Shown here: positions 16,499-23,466 of the stretch, one piece after another
Layout of the letters: each line of letters opens with the position of its first letter
Numbering within the stretch: position 1 is the stretch's first letter
Origin: Candidatus Saccharibacteria bacterium oral taxon 488
GTDB taxonomy: Bacteria > Patescibacteriota > Saccharimonadia > Saccharimonadales > Saccharimonadaceae
Direction of reading: 5' to 3'
Length of the DNA: 64,000 bases
Assembly (NCBI GenBank): GCA_013099015.1
Contig: CP039998.1
Location: 62,001-126,000, forward strand
Program-made: the position numbers and the translations under genes
The notes under the pieces: generated by a model
Database searches by the model: none
Seen by the model: only the letters and a program-made list of their open reading frames with translations
Told to the model about the DNA's origin: nothing

Positions 16499-16515
16499 AG
16501 TGCTATTATCAGAGC

Positions 16516-17010
16516 ATGGGTAGGCAGACAGGTTTTACAATCGTTGAACTATTAATTGTGATGGTCGTAATTGCAATTTTAGCGGCCATCGGTATTGTGG
16601 CGTATTCGGGCGTGCGCCAGGACGCTACTGATACCAAGATCCGTTCCATCGTCAAGATCGCTGGGGACGCGTTGCAGATATATGACACACAGAAACGAAC
16701 GCTGCCGTCAGGACAGGGGACGTTCAACAACGCTAATAGCGTTGACTCACTTGTACCACAGTATATCCAGCCGGGGTATCGCGAGGGTGTCAGCAGCAAG
16801 AACGCGTCAAATCCAAACGATATTTTTGTTTGGTATCCGTGCAAAGATACCTCCGGCAAGGTGACAGGTATCGCGGTATTTGCGGCCCTTAATTCTGCCA
16901 AGCCGCAGGAGTCGGCCCAGGTTAATGCGGTCAAGGCGACCTGTAACATTCCGGGCGCAGCCGTGCCGACCACCGGCAAGCCAGCGTATAATTACGTGCA
17001 GACATTTTAG
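16516..17010 (+). CDS. Type IV pilin-like protein (orphan)
   Basis: A 164-residue prepilin. The N-terminus has a class III signal (QTGFTIVELL: Gly before the cleavage site, Phe+1, Glu+5) and a hydrophobic helix (IVMVVIAILAAIGIV). The C-terminal globular domain has two Cys (PCKDTS, TCNIPG) that could form the usual D-loop disulfide. It lies 28 kb from the main pilus locus. ATG 16516 is preceded by a TGC-extended TATTAT (16504-16509) ending 6 nt upstream. A start further upstream at 16495 would place the promoter inside the gene. Confidence 0.85.
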   Translation: MGRQTGFTIVELLIVMVVIAILAAIGIVAYSGVRQDATDTKIRSIVKIAGDALQIYDTQKRTLPSGQGTFNNANSVDSLVPQYIQPGYREGVSSKNASNPNDIFVWYPCKDTSGKVTGIAVFAALNSAKPQESAQVNAVKATCNIPGAAVPTTGKPAYNYVQTF

Positions 17011-17035
17011 CAAATGCAGCTGATTTGCGTTTTTA
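17010..17035 (+). terminator. Terminator after the orphan pilin
   Basis: GCAAAT and ATTTGC pair around a 7-nt loop and are followed by GTTTTTAG. The stem begins at the last base of the pilin stop codon. Confidence 0.6.
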
Positions 17036-17062
17036 GCGTAGCATTGGTATAATGACGAGGCT

Positions 17063-17329
17063 ATGATTAGCAAAGACGATAAAGCGAAAGCAATTGCTTT
17101 GACTCAGGTCAATAAGGACGACGTTGGCAGCCCGCAGGCGCAGGTGTCGATCTTGACGGCTCGTATCAAAGAGGTCACCAAGCACCTGAAGGCGAATAAG
17201 CACGACTTCATGGCACGCCGTGGCTTAATCCAGATGGTTGGCAAGCGTAAGCGCCTGCTCAGATACCTGGAGCGAACTGATTTTGAGAGTTATAAAGCGG
17301 TTGTGGCTGCCCTGGGTCTGCGTAAATAG
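17063..17329 (+). CDS. rpsO: Ribosomal protein uS15
   Basis: Binds the central domain of 16S rRNA early in 30S assembly. The 88 residues are typical of uS15 (DVGSPQAQVSILTARI, HDFMARRGLIQMVGKRKRLLRYL). TATAAT (17048-17053) is 9 nt before the ATG, with GAGG inside that interval, so the leader is only a few nucleotides. It is monocistronic, ending before a strong hairpin shared with the sortase gene. No long autoregulatory leader is visible, unlike E. coli rpsO. Confidence 0.96.
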   Translation: MISKDDKAKAIALTQVNKDDVGSPQAQVSILTARIKEVTKHLKANKHDFMARRGLIQMVGKRKRLLRYLERTDFESYKAVVAALGLRK

Positions 17330-17350
17330 TCGCGCCGGGTAGTTGTACGG

Positions 17351-17386
17351 ATATCCACCTTGATATATCACGAGGTGGGTATTTTG
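17351..17386. terminator. Bidirectional terminator rpsO / sortase
   Basis: ATATCCACCT (17351-17360) pairs with AGGTGGGTAT (17373-17382) around a 12-nt loop, followed by TTTTG. It lies between two convergent genes. Confidence 0.75.
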
Positions 17387-17388
17387 AT

Positions 17389-17982
17389 TTAACGTGGCGT
17401 AGCTACAAAAACTGTCCGGCCGTCAGCCGCGCCGCCGAGGGTGCATGAATAGAGGGTAAGCTGTGGCTTGTTGGTTCGGTTTTCGATGTGAACGGCATCC
17501 GGCTTGATGTCAAATAACTGAGATATGACGTAGGTATAGCGCCTGCCACGGTAGTCAATGATTATTTCATCGCCAATGCGTAGTTTATCAATATTGTAGA
17601 ATGGTGATTTTTGGATAGTTTGCTGCGGCGTCAAGCCCATGATAAATCGATGGGCCGACAAGACGAAGTTGCCGCCGTCGACTGGATTGCCATTCTCTGG
17701 CCGACGCCACCACGCACCCCGCTCCATAGTCTCGGCGCCGCCAGTAGCGTACGGCACGTTAATGTCAATTTTGGGAATATAGAGGCGGTCCTCGGTGATC
17801 TTGGTTTCTGGCGTAACGGCGAGAAGCTGGGTGGTTTCGTTATGCGTTGGATCAATGAGCTGAGCGCGAAAGAATGGACTAAACGCCGTGATGAGCGTGT
17901 AGCCGCCGCCAGCGAGCATGATGATAGCCAGACTCATACTGAGCCATCGGCGGCGGTTTTTGACGTGGGTTGTCTGCTTCAC
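17389..17982 (-). CDS. Sortase family transpeptidase
   Basis: Membrane-anchored cysteine transpeptidase that attaches or polymerises surface proteins. The 197-residue protein has an N-terminal helix (about residues 14-33), then the sortase beta-barrel with catalytic His in LSAHRF, Cys in TLYSCTL and Arg in DGRTVFVATP. The class cannot be fixed from sequence alone. The start is GTG 17982: a TGC-extended TACAAT (17989-17994 on this strand) ends 6 nt away, so it is leaderless with GTG. No obvious LPXTG-type substrate was noticed in the window. Confidence 0.9.
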   Translation of the reverse strand: MKQTTHVKNRRRWLSMSLAIIMLAGGGYTLITAFSPFFRAQLIDPTHNETTQLLAVTPETKITEDRLYIPKIDINVPYATGGAETMERGAWWRRPENGNPVDGGNFVLSAHRFIMGLTPQQTIQKSPFYNIDKLRIGDEIIIDYRGRRYTYVISQLFDIKPDAVHIENRTNKPQLTLYSCTLGGAADGRTVFVATPR

Positions 17983-18068
17983 TTGTTAATTGTAGCATGG
18001 GCGGGTCAGCCTAGCAGCATGAGCCGTTGTTTTATTGGGATGAGCCGATCTGTTTTTTGGGGTGCTGT

Positions 18069-18097
18069 TTGACTTTTTATAGTTTTTATGCTAAATT
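18069..18097 (+). promoter_or_regulatory. Consensus promoter, leaderless type
   Basis: TTGACT (18069-18074), 17 nt ending in TGC, then TAAATT (18092-18097). The -10 ends 7 nt before ATG 18105. Confidence 0.75.
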
Positions 18098-18104
18098 ACA
18101 GATT

Positions 18105-18701
18105 ATGAGTGAATATGCACCGCAGGCTGATAAATTACCGCCAGATGTGGCTAAGCAAGCGGCAAGAGTCAGTGAAGTTGTGGCTGCTGTTAAGAAGCAG
18201 ATTGGTCCGGATGGGGGACGATTAAGTGATGGCCCGCTGCATCTCGAGAAGTTGGAAGAGCCAAGTGCTGATGACCATAGCCCAAGGTTTACGAATGCGG
18301 ATGACTTTTGGAAAAACGGTATGGATCCGTCGCAAGACGGCTCTGATACATCCGAAAAACTATTTGTCAATAATTTTTGGCAGTACTTCTTTCCTGATGA
18401 AATGTTTGAGAAGGACGAGCTGTTGGGCTCGGTTGTGCTAAGCAAACCACCGCGACAACGGTTGAAGCTGGCGGGAGGAGAGCTCCTCACATCGGTTCAG
18501 CGGCTGTTTGGGATGTTATTTGAGGATACCAATATTGATAGTCACAAACTTGCTACCCTGGAGTCAGCAGCTGGTGAAGAGCACCTTACCGATCTTAAGG
18601 AGGCAATGTTTATGCTCTATAAGCTGGCGCTACATACGGTTACTCAACAAAATGTTATTGAGGCTGAGTGCTCAAGTGCGCATGAGTATTTGTGCAAATA
18701 G
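18105..18701 (+). CDS. Acidic helical protein, unknown
   Basis: A 198-residue acidic soluble protein with predicted helices, especially in the C-terminal half, and an aromatic patch in the middle (NNFWQYFFPDEMF). No family recognised. The start at ATG 18105 is fixed by a consensus promoter whose -10 ends 7 nt upstream. It forms a two-gene unit with the Tat-like protein that begins 9 nt after its stop, so the two may act together. Confidence 0.6.
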   Translation: MSEYAPQADKLPPDVAKQAARVSEVVAAVKKQIGPDGGRLSDGPLHLEKLEEPSADDHSPRFTNADDFWKNGMDPSQDGSDTSEKLFVNNFWQYFFPDEMFEKDELLGSVVLSKPPRQRLKLAGGELLTSVQRLFGMLFEDTNIDSHKLATLESAAGEEHLTDLKEAMFMLYKLALHTVTQQNVIEAECSSAHEYLCK

Positions 18702-18710
18702 GAGTTCGGT

Positions 18711-19502
18711 ATGGTAAGAAACATAAATGCAGAGCCATCAAGGATAAGTCGGCGCGGTCTGTTGTTTGGTGCGGCTGGAGCAGTGGCGGCTACGACTGGT
18801 GGGCTGCTTATGAACCGTGGCGATGAAAGTCAACGGATACTATCGGTAGAGACGAATGCCTCGAAGCTTGACCTTGAAAGGGCGTATGAGATATATGGTC
18901 AAGCCCGTGACATGTTTCGGCGATGTATTGAGGGTGCGCCTGTGTTTACGAGCGAAATGCCGCCGATATTACCACCACCCGCATCGGTATCTGTCTCTCG
19001 AGGCGGAGGTAAGCGCGGTTTTATGACGGGGAGTGCGCTACTGCGTAAGGCCGGTCATTCTGAGCGAGCAGTGATAGGCACGGGAGTCTCTTCGGATTTG
19101 GGTGATGATAGTAGGGTGCGCGTAGCCGTCGCGTTTGAGCTGTTGGCGGGCAAACCCGAAGCTAAGATCGCTGAGCTGATGGCGGTTTGGGGAGTATCGA
19201 GGCGAGGGTTACCGACAGAACGTGCCTTTCGGGATATACTGTATGAAATTGATCCGGAAGAGCTGATGCTATCCTTTGTGCCAGTATCTCAGAGGCAACC
19301 GACAGCGCCAACTAGTGAGCAGCCGTATGAGTGGACTGCTATGCTGCCGGGAATGGAGAGTTTTAATGTGATACAACAAGTCATTGGTGCGGCTGGCGGT
19401 AGCTCACCGGAAGTGTTGTTACCAACGCCAAAGGTTTTGGACCGAGTAAGTGAGCAGCTCGCTGCGGTTCGGGATGCGTTTGGTCGGGCTGGCTTCCTCT
19501 AA
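18711..19502 (+). CDS. Exported protein with a Tat-like signal, unknown
   Basis: A 263-residue protein whose N-terminus reads as a twin-arginine signal (SRRGLLFG followed by a mild Ala/Gly-rich hydrophobic stretch to about residue 38). No tatABC genes lie in the window, so true Tat export is not shown, and an ordinary signal anchor is possible. The rest has Pro-rich linkers and no recognised domain. Translation uses GGAG 7 nt before ATG 18711. It is co-transcribed with the acidic protein upstream. Confidence 0.6.
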   Translation: MVRNINAEPSRISRRGLLFGAAGAVAATTGGLLMNRGDESQRILSVETNASKLDLERAYEIYGQARDMFRRCIEGAPVFTSEMPPILPPPASVSVSRGGGKRGFMTGSALLRKAGHSERAVIGTGVSSDLGDDSRVRVAVAFELLAGKPEAKIAELMAVWGVSRRGLPTERAFRDILYEIDPEELMLSFVPVSQRQPTAPTSEQPYEWTAMLPGMESFNVIQQVIGAAGGSSPEVLLPTPKVLDRVSEQLAAVRDAFGRAGFL

Positions 19503-19519
19503 AGCATGCGGCGCTGTGA

Positions 19520-19629
19520 TATAATAGAAAGCACGAATATAACCCGCAGACGGTGATGGATGTGTGGTGTGTTGATAGTAAACCAGCATGCATACACCTG
19601 TTACTGTCTTTGCGAGAAAGAGAGGATCT
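19520..19629 (+). promoter_or_regulatory. pnp promoter and ~98-nt leader
   Basis: TATAAT (19520-19525) is preceded by TG. The inferred leader of about 98 nt is unusually long for this window, where most first genes have none. In other bacteria PNPase controls its own leader, so this may be the target here. GAGAGG precedes the ATG. Confidence 0.5.
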
Positions 19630-21747
19630 ATGGCAATTATTAATCCAAGTGGTAAGGAGATTTTTTCGGTTACTACTGAATTATGCGGGCGGCCGTTGAC
19701 GCTGGAAGTCAACCGCGTCGGTTTTCGGACGACTGGTAGTGTGCTGGTGCGCTATGGCGATACGGTGGTGCTGGGCAGTGCCCAGGTAGGTAGCCAGCCG
19801 GTGCAGCTGGATTATTTCCCGCTGTCGATTGATTATGAAGAACGATTTTATGCGGCAGGCAAAATTTCTGGCTCGCGGTTTATCAAGCGCGAGGGCCGGC
19901 CGAGTGACGAGGCGGTGCTGATCGGCCGGTTGATCGACCGTCCGATTCGGCCGCTGTTCCCGAAAGGCTACCGCCAAGAAGTGCAAGTGGTGGCGACGGT
20001 CTTAAGTATGGATCCGGATTTCCGTCCGGATGTGGTGGCGATGATTGCGGCGTCGAGCGCCTTGATGCTCACTGGGACGCCGTTTGACGGGCCGGTGGCG
20101 GGCCTGCGGGTGGGTCGCGTGAATGGCGAGTTTAAGGCCTTTTTGACGCCGGAGGAGCGTGAGCAATCTGATTTGGATCTGGTGGTGGCTGGCATCGAGA
20201 GCGGCATCACCATGGTGGAAGCTGGTGCCAAGGAAGTATCAGAAGAGGTAATTGTCGATGCGATGGCCTGGGCGCACCAGATGATGCAGCCGGCGATTGA
20301 CTTGCAGCGAGAGTTGGCAGCTAAAGTGGCGCCAGCTGTGCAGGAATATGAATTAGTTTTACCTGACGAAGCTATCCAGCAGACGGCTGACGAATGGGTT
20401 GACGGTAAATTAGGCGAGAAAATTCGCCGGCCGTACCCGGAGCGCAACGAGGTAGTTAACGAGATTCGCTGGGCATTCCACGAAGCGATGGCCGAAAAGT
20501 TGGGTTTGAATGCTGAGGAGTACGACGAAGTGCGCGACGAATACGATGAAGCATTTACCTTGGCGTTGCATAAAGATGTTCGCCGCGGTATCGTCGAGGA
20601 TAATATGCGTCCAGACGGTCGTAAATTGACGGAAATCCGCCCGCTCAGCTCAGAGGTTGGTTTGTTGCCACGAGCACACGGTTCGAGCTTGTTTACCCGC
20701 GGCGTGACGCAGGGTATGAACATTGTGACTTTGGCGCCGCTGAGTTACGCGCAGCTGGTTGATACTATGGAGGTTAACGACGGCGAGCGGCGCTATATGC
20801 ATCATTACAATGCGCCGGGCTATACGGTTGGCGAGGTTAAGCGGATGGGCAGTCCGGGCCGGCGCGAGATTGGCCACGGCTATTTGGCGGAGCGCGCCTT
20901 GACGCCGGTGCTGCCGAGTGAAGAAGACTTCCCATACGCCATCCGTAGTGTCACCGAAATCATGAGCCAGAACGGTTCGACGTCGATGGCAGCGACCTGT
21001 TCAAGCTGTCTGGCGCTGATGGATGCTGGCGTGCCTCTCTCGGCGCCGGTTAGCGGCATTGCCATGGGTCTGATGATGGACGGTGATACGCCGTACGTAC
21101 TGAGCGATATTGCCGATGCTGAGGATTTTGCCGGCGATATGGATTTCAAGGTGACTGGTACAGCCAAGGGCATCACCGCGCTGCAGATGGATATGAAAGT
21201 GCATGGTTTGTCGGTGACAGTGCTGCGCCAAGCGATTGAACAGAGTAAGGCTGGTCGGGCGCATATTTTGCAGCATATGTTGAGTGTGCTGCCAGCGCCG
21301 CGGGAGACACTTAGCCCGTACGCGCCGCGGATTGAAAAGCTAAAAATTGATCCAGATAAAATCGGCGCGGTCATCGGCAAGGGCGGCGAGGTGATTAATA
21401 AAATTACCAGCGAGACTGGCGCTGAGGTTGATATCAAGGAAGACGGCTTGATTACTATCGCCAGTCCAGACGGTGCATCGATCGAGAAAGCACTTGCCTG
21501 GATTAAAAGCCTGGTCGAAGAGCCAGAGGTTAGCAAAATTTACGAAGGCAAGGTGGTCAGTATCAAAGATTTCGGAGCGTTCGTGAATATTCTGCCGGGA
21601 GTTGACGGGATGGTGCATATCTCGAAGCTGGCCGATCACCGCGTGGCTAAGGTGACTGATGTGGTCAAGGAAGGACAAACCGTTCGCGTGAAAATCACCG
21701 GTATCGATGAACGCGGTAAAATTAACTTGACGATGATCGGGTTATAA
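19630..21747 (+). CDS. pnp: Polynucleotide phosphorylase
   Basis: Phosphorolytic 3'-5' exoribonuclease, 705 residues. Two RNase PH domains (about 15-230 and 310-545, with GRPSDEAVLIGRLIDRPIRPLFP and the FSDIADAED-like LSDIADAEDFAGDMDFKV block), then KH (IGAVIGKGGEVINKI) and S1 (YEGKVVSIKDFGAFVNILPGVDGMVH). The start is ATG 19630, after GAGAGG. An in-frame ATG at 19588 lies inside the leader and has no ribosome site. With rnj at 23467 it supplies the main RNA-decay enzymes, and no RNase E is seen. Confidence 0.97.
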   Translation: MAIINPSGKEIFSVTTELCGRPLTLEVNRVGFRTTGSVLVRYGDTVVLGSAQVGSQPVQLDYFPLSIDYEERFYAAGKISGSRFIKREGRPSDEAVLIGRLIDRPIRPLFPKGYRQEVQVVATVLSMDPDFRPDVVAMIAASSALMLTGTPFDGPVAGLRVGRVNGEFKAFLTPEEREQSDLDLVVAGIESGITMVEAGAKEVSEEVIVDAMAWAHQMMQPAIDLQRELAAKVAPAVQEYELVLPDEAIQQTADEWVDGKLGEKIRRPYPERNEVVNEIRWAFHEAMAEKLGLNAEEYDEVRDEYDEAFTLALHKDVRRGIVEDNMRPDGRKLTEIRPLSSEVGLLPRAHGSSLFTRGVTQGMNIVTLAPLSYAQLVDTMEVNDGERRYMHHYNAPGYTVGEVKRMGSPGRREIGHGYLAERALTPVLPSEEDFPYAIRSVTEIMSQNGSTSMAATCSSCLALMDAGVPLSAPVSGIAMGLMMDGDTPYVLSDIADAEDFAGDMDFKVTGTAKGITALQMDMKVHGLSVTVLRQAIEQSKAGRAHILQHMLSVLPAPRETLSPYAPRIEKLKIDPDKIGAVIGKGGEVINKITSETGAEVDIKEDGLITIASPDGASIEKALAWIKSLVEEPEVSKIYEGKVVSIKDFGAFVNILPGVDGMVHISKLADHRVAKVTDVVKEGQTVRVKITGIDERGKINLTMIGL

Positions 21748-21805
21748 CTTTTGCTTTTTAGCAAAATACGATACAATGAGAATGTAAGAGTAATTGAGGG
21801 GGATT

Positions 21806-22684
21806 ATGGACGACAAAAATAATAAGAACGTACCACAACCGACAGCAACATCGCCCGTGGCGACCGAGCAGACTGCTCCGGCGCCCTCGCAGCCAGTACC
21901 ACCGGTGCCGCAACCACAGCAGCCACTGCAGCAAGGTGTACCGATGCAGCCCAAGAAAGGGTTGAGCAAGGGCGCGCTATGGGGTATCATTGGCGGTTCA
22001 ATAGGTTTGATAGTTATCGTGGTTGGCATTGTGCTGGCTGTTATATTCCTTGGTGGGCCATCAAAAGCCGACTACCAAGAAGCTGCTAAGACACTGAAGG
22101 AGTTTGACGGTAACAGCCTCAACTCGGCACTCAAGTCGTCGAATGCTGATAACGCAAAGAAGCTGATTGAAGAGGCGGTGGGACGTGCTGATTCGATGAT
22201 GAAGAAGCTTGATTCATCGAAGATTATGCGCGACGAGGAGACCAAAAAATCCTTTGGCGAGTACAAGACTGCCTATGAGAAGGTGCGCCCAAATATGCTT
22301 GCCATCGCCAATCTGATAGGAGATATGAAAGACTTCTCCAAGAAGTGTTCACCGAGCTATTTTAGCTATATCGGTAAGCCAGCAGATGAAGTTAGGAAGC
22401 TCTACGATGAAAAAATGAGCGGCTGCTATCAGTTACTCGATAACATTACCAAATCAGAGCAAAAAGAAGTGCAGGACTTTGGTAAGCAGATGAAGGAGTA
22501 TTACAAGGCGTTAGGTGATTTCTTTGTAGCACGCGCCAATAAAGATTACAGTGTTCAGGCACCGCGCCTGTCGTCAGGCAGATCAAACCCGCTATCCAGT
22601 TTTGCCAAGAAAATCCAAGAATCAAATTTGCAGAAGCACGAAAAAGACTTCATCAATCTAGTGAAAGAAAAAGCTGAAAAGTAA
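21806..22684 (+). CDS. Single-pass anchored protein with Pro-rich N-terminus, unknown
   Basis: A 292-residue protein: a Pro/Gln-rich disordered N-terminal tail (residues 1-55), one transmembrane helix (about 63-86, GIIGGSIGLIVIVVGIVLAVIFL) and an external helical domain with two cysteines. No family recognised. GAGGGGG (21795-21801) fits ATG 21806, and the in-frame TTG at 21794 overlaps that site. The promoter -10 is probably TACAAT near 21772. The pattern of tail, helix and coiled-coil domain is like the protein at 2599. Confidence 0.65.
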   Translation: MDDKNNKNVPQPTATSPVATEQTAPAPSQPVPPVPQPQQPLQQGVPMQPKKGLSKGALWGIIGGSIGLIVIVVGIVLAVIFLGGPSKADYQEAAKTLKEFDGNSLNSALKSSNADNAKKLIEEAVGRADSMMKKLDSSKIMRDEETKKSFGEYKTAYEKVRPNMLAIANLIGDMKDFSKKCSPSYFSYIGKPADEVRKLYDEKMSGCYQLLDNITKSEQKEVQDFGKQMKEYYKALGDFFVARANKDYSVQAPRLSSGRSNPLSSFAKKIQESNLQKHEKDFINLVKEKAEK

Positions 22685-22703
22685 TTTTCGCCTCGGCAGC
22701 AAG

Positions 22704-22741
22704 CAAAACACCTCGCATAGTGACGAGGTGTTTTGTATAAT
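22704..22741. terminator. Terminator hairpin abutting the next promoter
   Basis: CAAAACACCTCG (22704-22715) and CGAGGTGTTTTG (22724-22735) form a perfect 12-bp stem with an 8-nt loop. The -10 TATAAT (22736-22741) of the uracil-DNA glycosylase gene starts at the very next base, so the stem occupies the place of the -35 region. Confidence 0.75.
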
Positions 22742-22747
22742 AGAAAT

Positions 22748-23326
22748 ATGGATGAGGCGGCGCAACTGGAGGTTTTGGCGGCAGAGATTATCGCTGGTGA
22801 TATTTGTCATGACTTGGCGCTGCAGGCGACGCAGCTGGTGATGGGTGATGGCCGAGCTGACGCAGACATTATATTTATCGGTGAAGCGCCGGGAAAAAAC
22901 GAAGACCTTCAGGGCAAACCATTCGTTGGGGCAGCTGGTACATTTCTTGACGAGATGTTAGCCGCAGCCCAGTTACGTCGTCAAGATGTCTATATCACCA
23001 ATATCGTTAAATATCGGCCGCCAAACAATCGTGACCCGCTGCCGGAGGAGAAGCGCGCTTTTTGGCCGTATTTGATGCGCCAATTGCAAATTATTCAGCC
23101 AAAGGTAGTCATCACATTGGGTCGGCATAGCGGCATGGCATTCATTCCCGACTTGGCGATTTCGCGTGATCATGGTAATCCGCGCTGGGCACAATTCAAC
23201 GGTTTGAAGTTCTTGGTGATTCCGCTGTATCATCCGGCAGCAGCGCTGTATAATGGAGCATTACGGCAGACGTTAATTGATGATTTTGTGCGGGCGGCGC
23301 AATTGGCCGCCCAGGCGAGCGCCTGA
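22748..23326 (+). CDS. Type-4 uracil-DNA glycosylase lacking Fe-S ligands
   Basis: Removes uracil from DNA. The 192-residue protein has the family motifs GEAPGKNED (residues 45-53), VGAAGTFLDEML, NIVKYRPPNNRDP and the late HPAAAL. Family 4 enzymes normally bind a [4Fe-4S] cluster through four Cys. Here only Cys20 remains, with Leu23, Tyr89 and Phe105 at the other three places, so a cluster is unlikely. The active-site text is otherwise intact. ATG 22748 lies 6 nt after TATAAT, implying a leaderless mRNA. Confidence 0.9.
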   Translation: MDEAAQLEVLAAEIIAGDICHDLALQATQLVMGDGRADADIIFIGEAPGKNEDLQGKPFVGAAGTFLDEMLAAAQLRRQDVYITNIVKYRPPNNRDPLPEEKRAFWPYLMRQLQIIQPKVVITLGRHSGMAFIPDLAISRDHGNPRWAQFNGLKFLVIPLYHPAAALYNGALRQTLIDDFVRAAQLAAQASA

Positions 23327-23333
23327 GCTATTT

Positions 23334-23466
23334 TTGACAAGAGTTAGCGCCCCGTGCTATAATGGACGCAATTGTTAGGGGATAGATTTGTCGTACGTTG
23401 CTCCGTGTCTATCGCCTGTCATTCTAATTTTGCAAGGTATATTTTTATAAAAGGAGAACAATACGC
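23334..23466 (+). promoter_or_regulatory. rnj promoter and ~97-nt leader
   Basis: TTGACA (23334-23339), 18 nt ending in TGC, TATAAT (23358-23363). The leader holds a possible stem (GATAGA with TCTATC, about 23380-23412) and ends with AAAGGAG before ATG 23467. The length suggests post-transcriptional control. Confidence 0.6.

Noticed and set aside
19968..21536. Two long minus-strand reading frames (251 and 218 codons) inside pnp.
   Set aside because: They are opposite to a fully conserved gene and have no ribosome site or motif.
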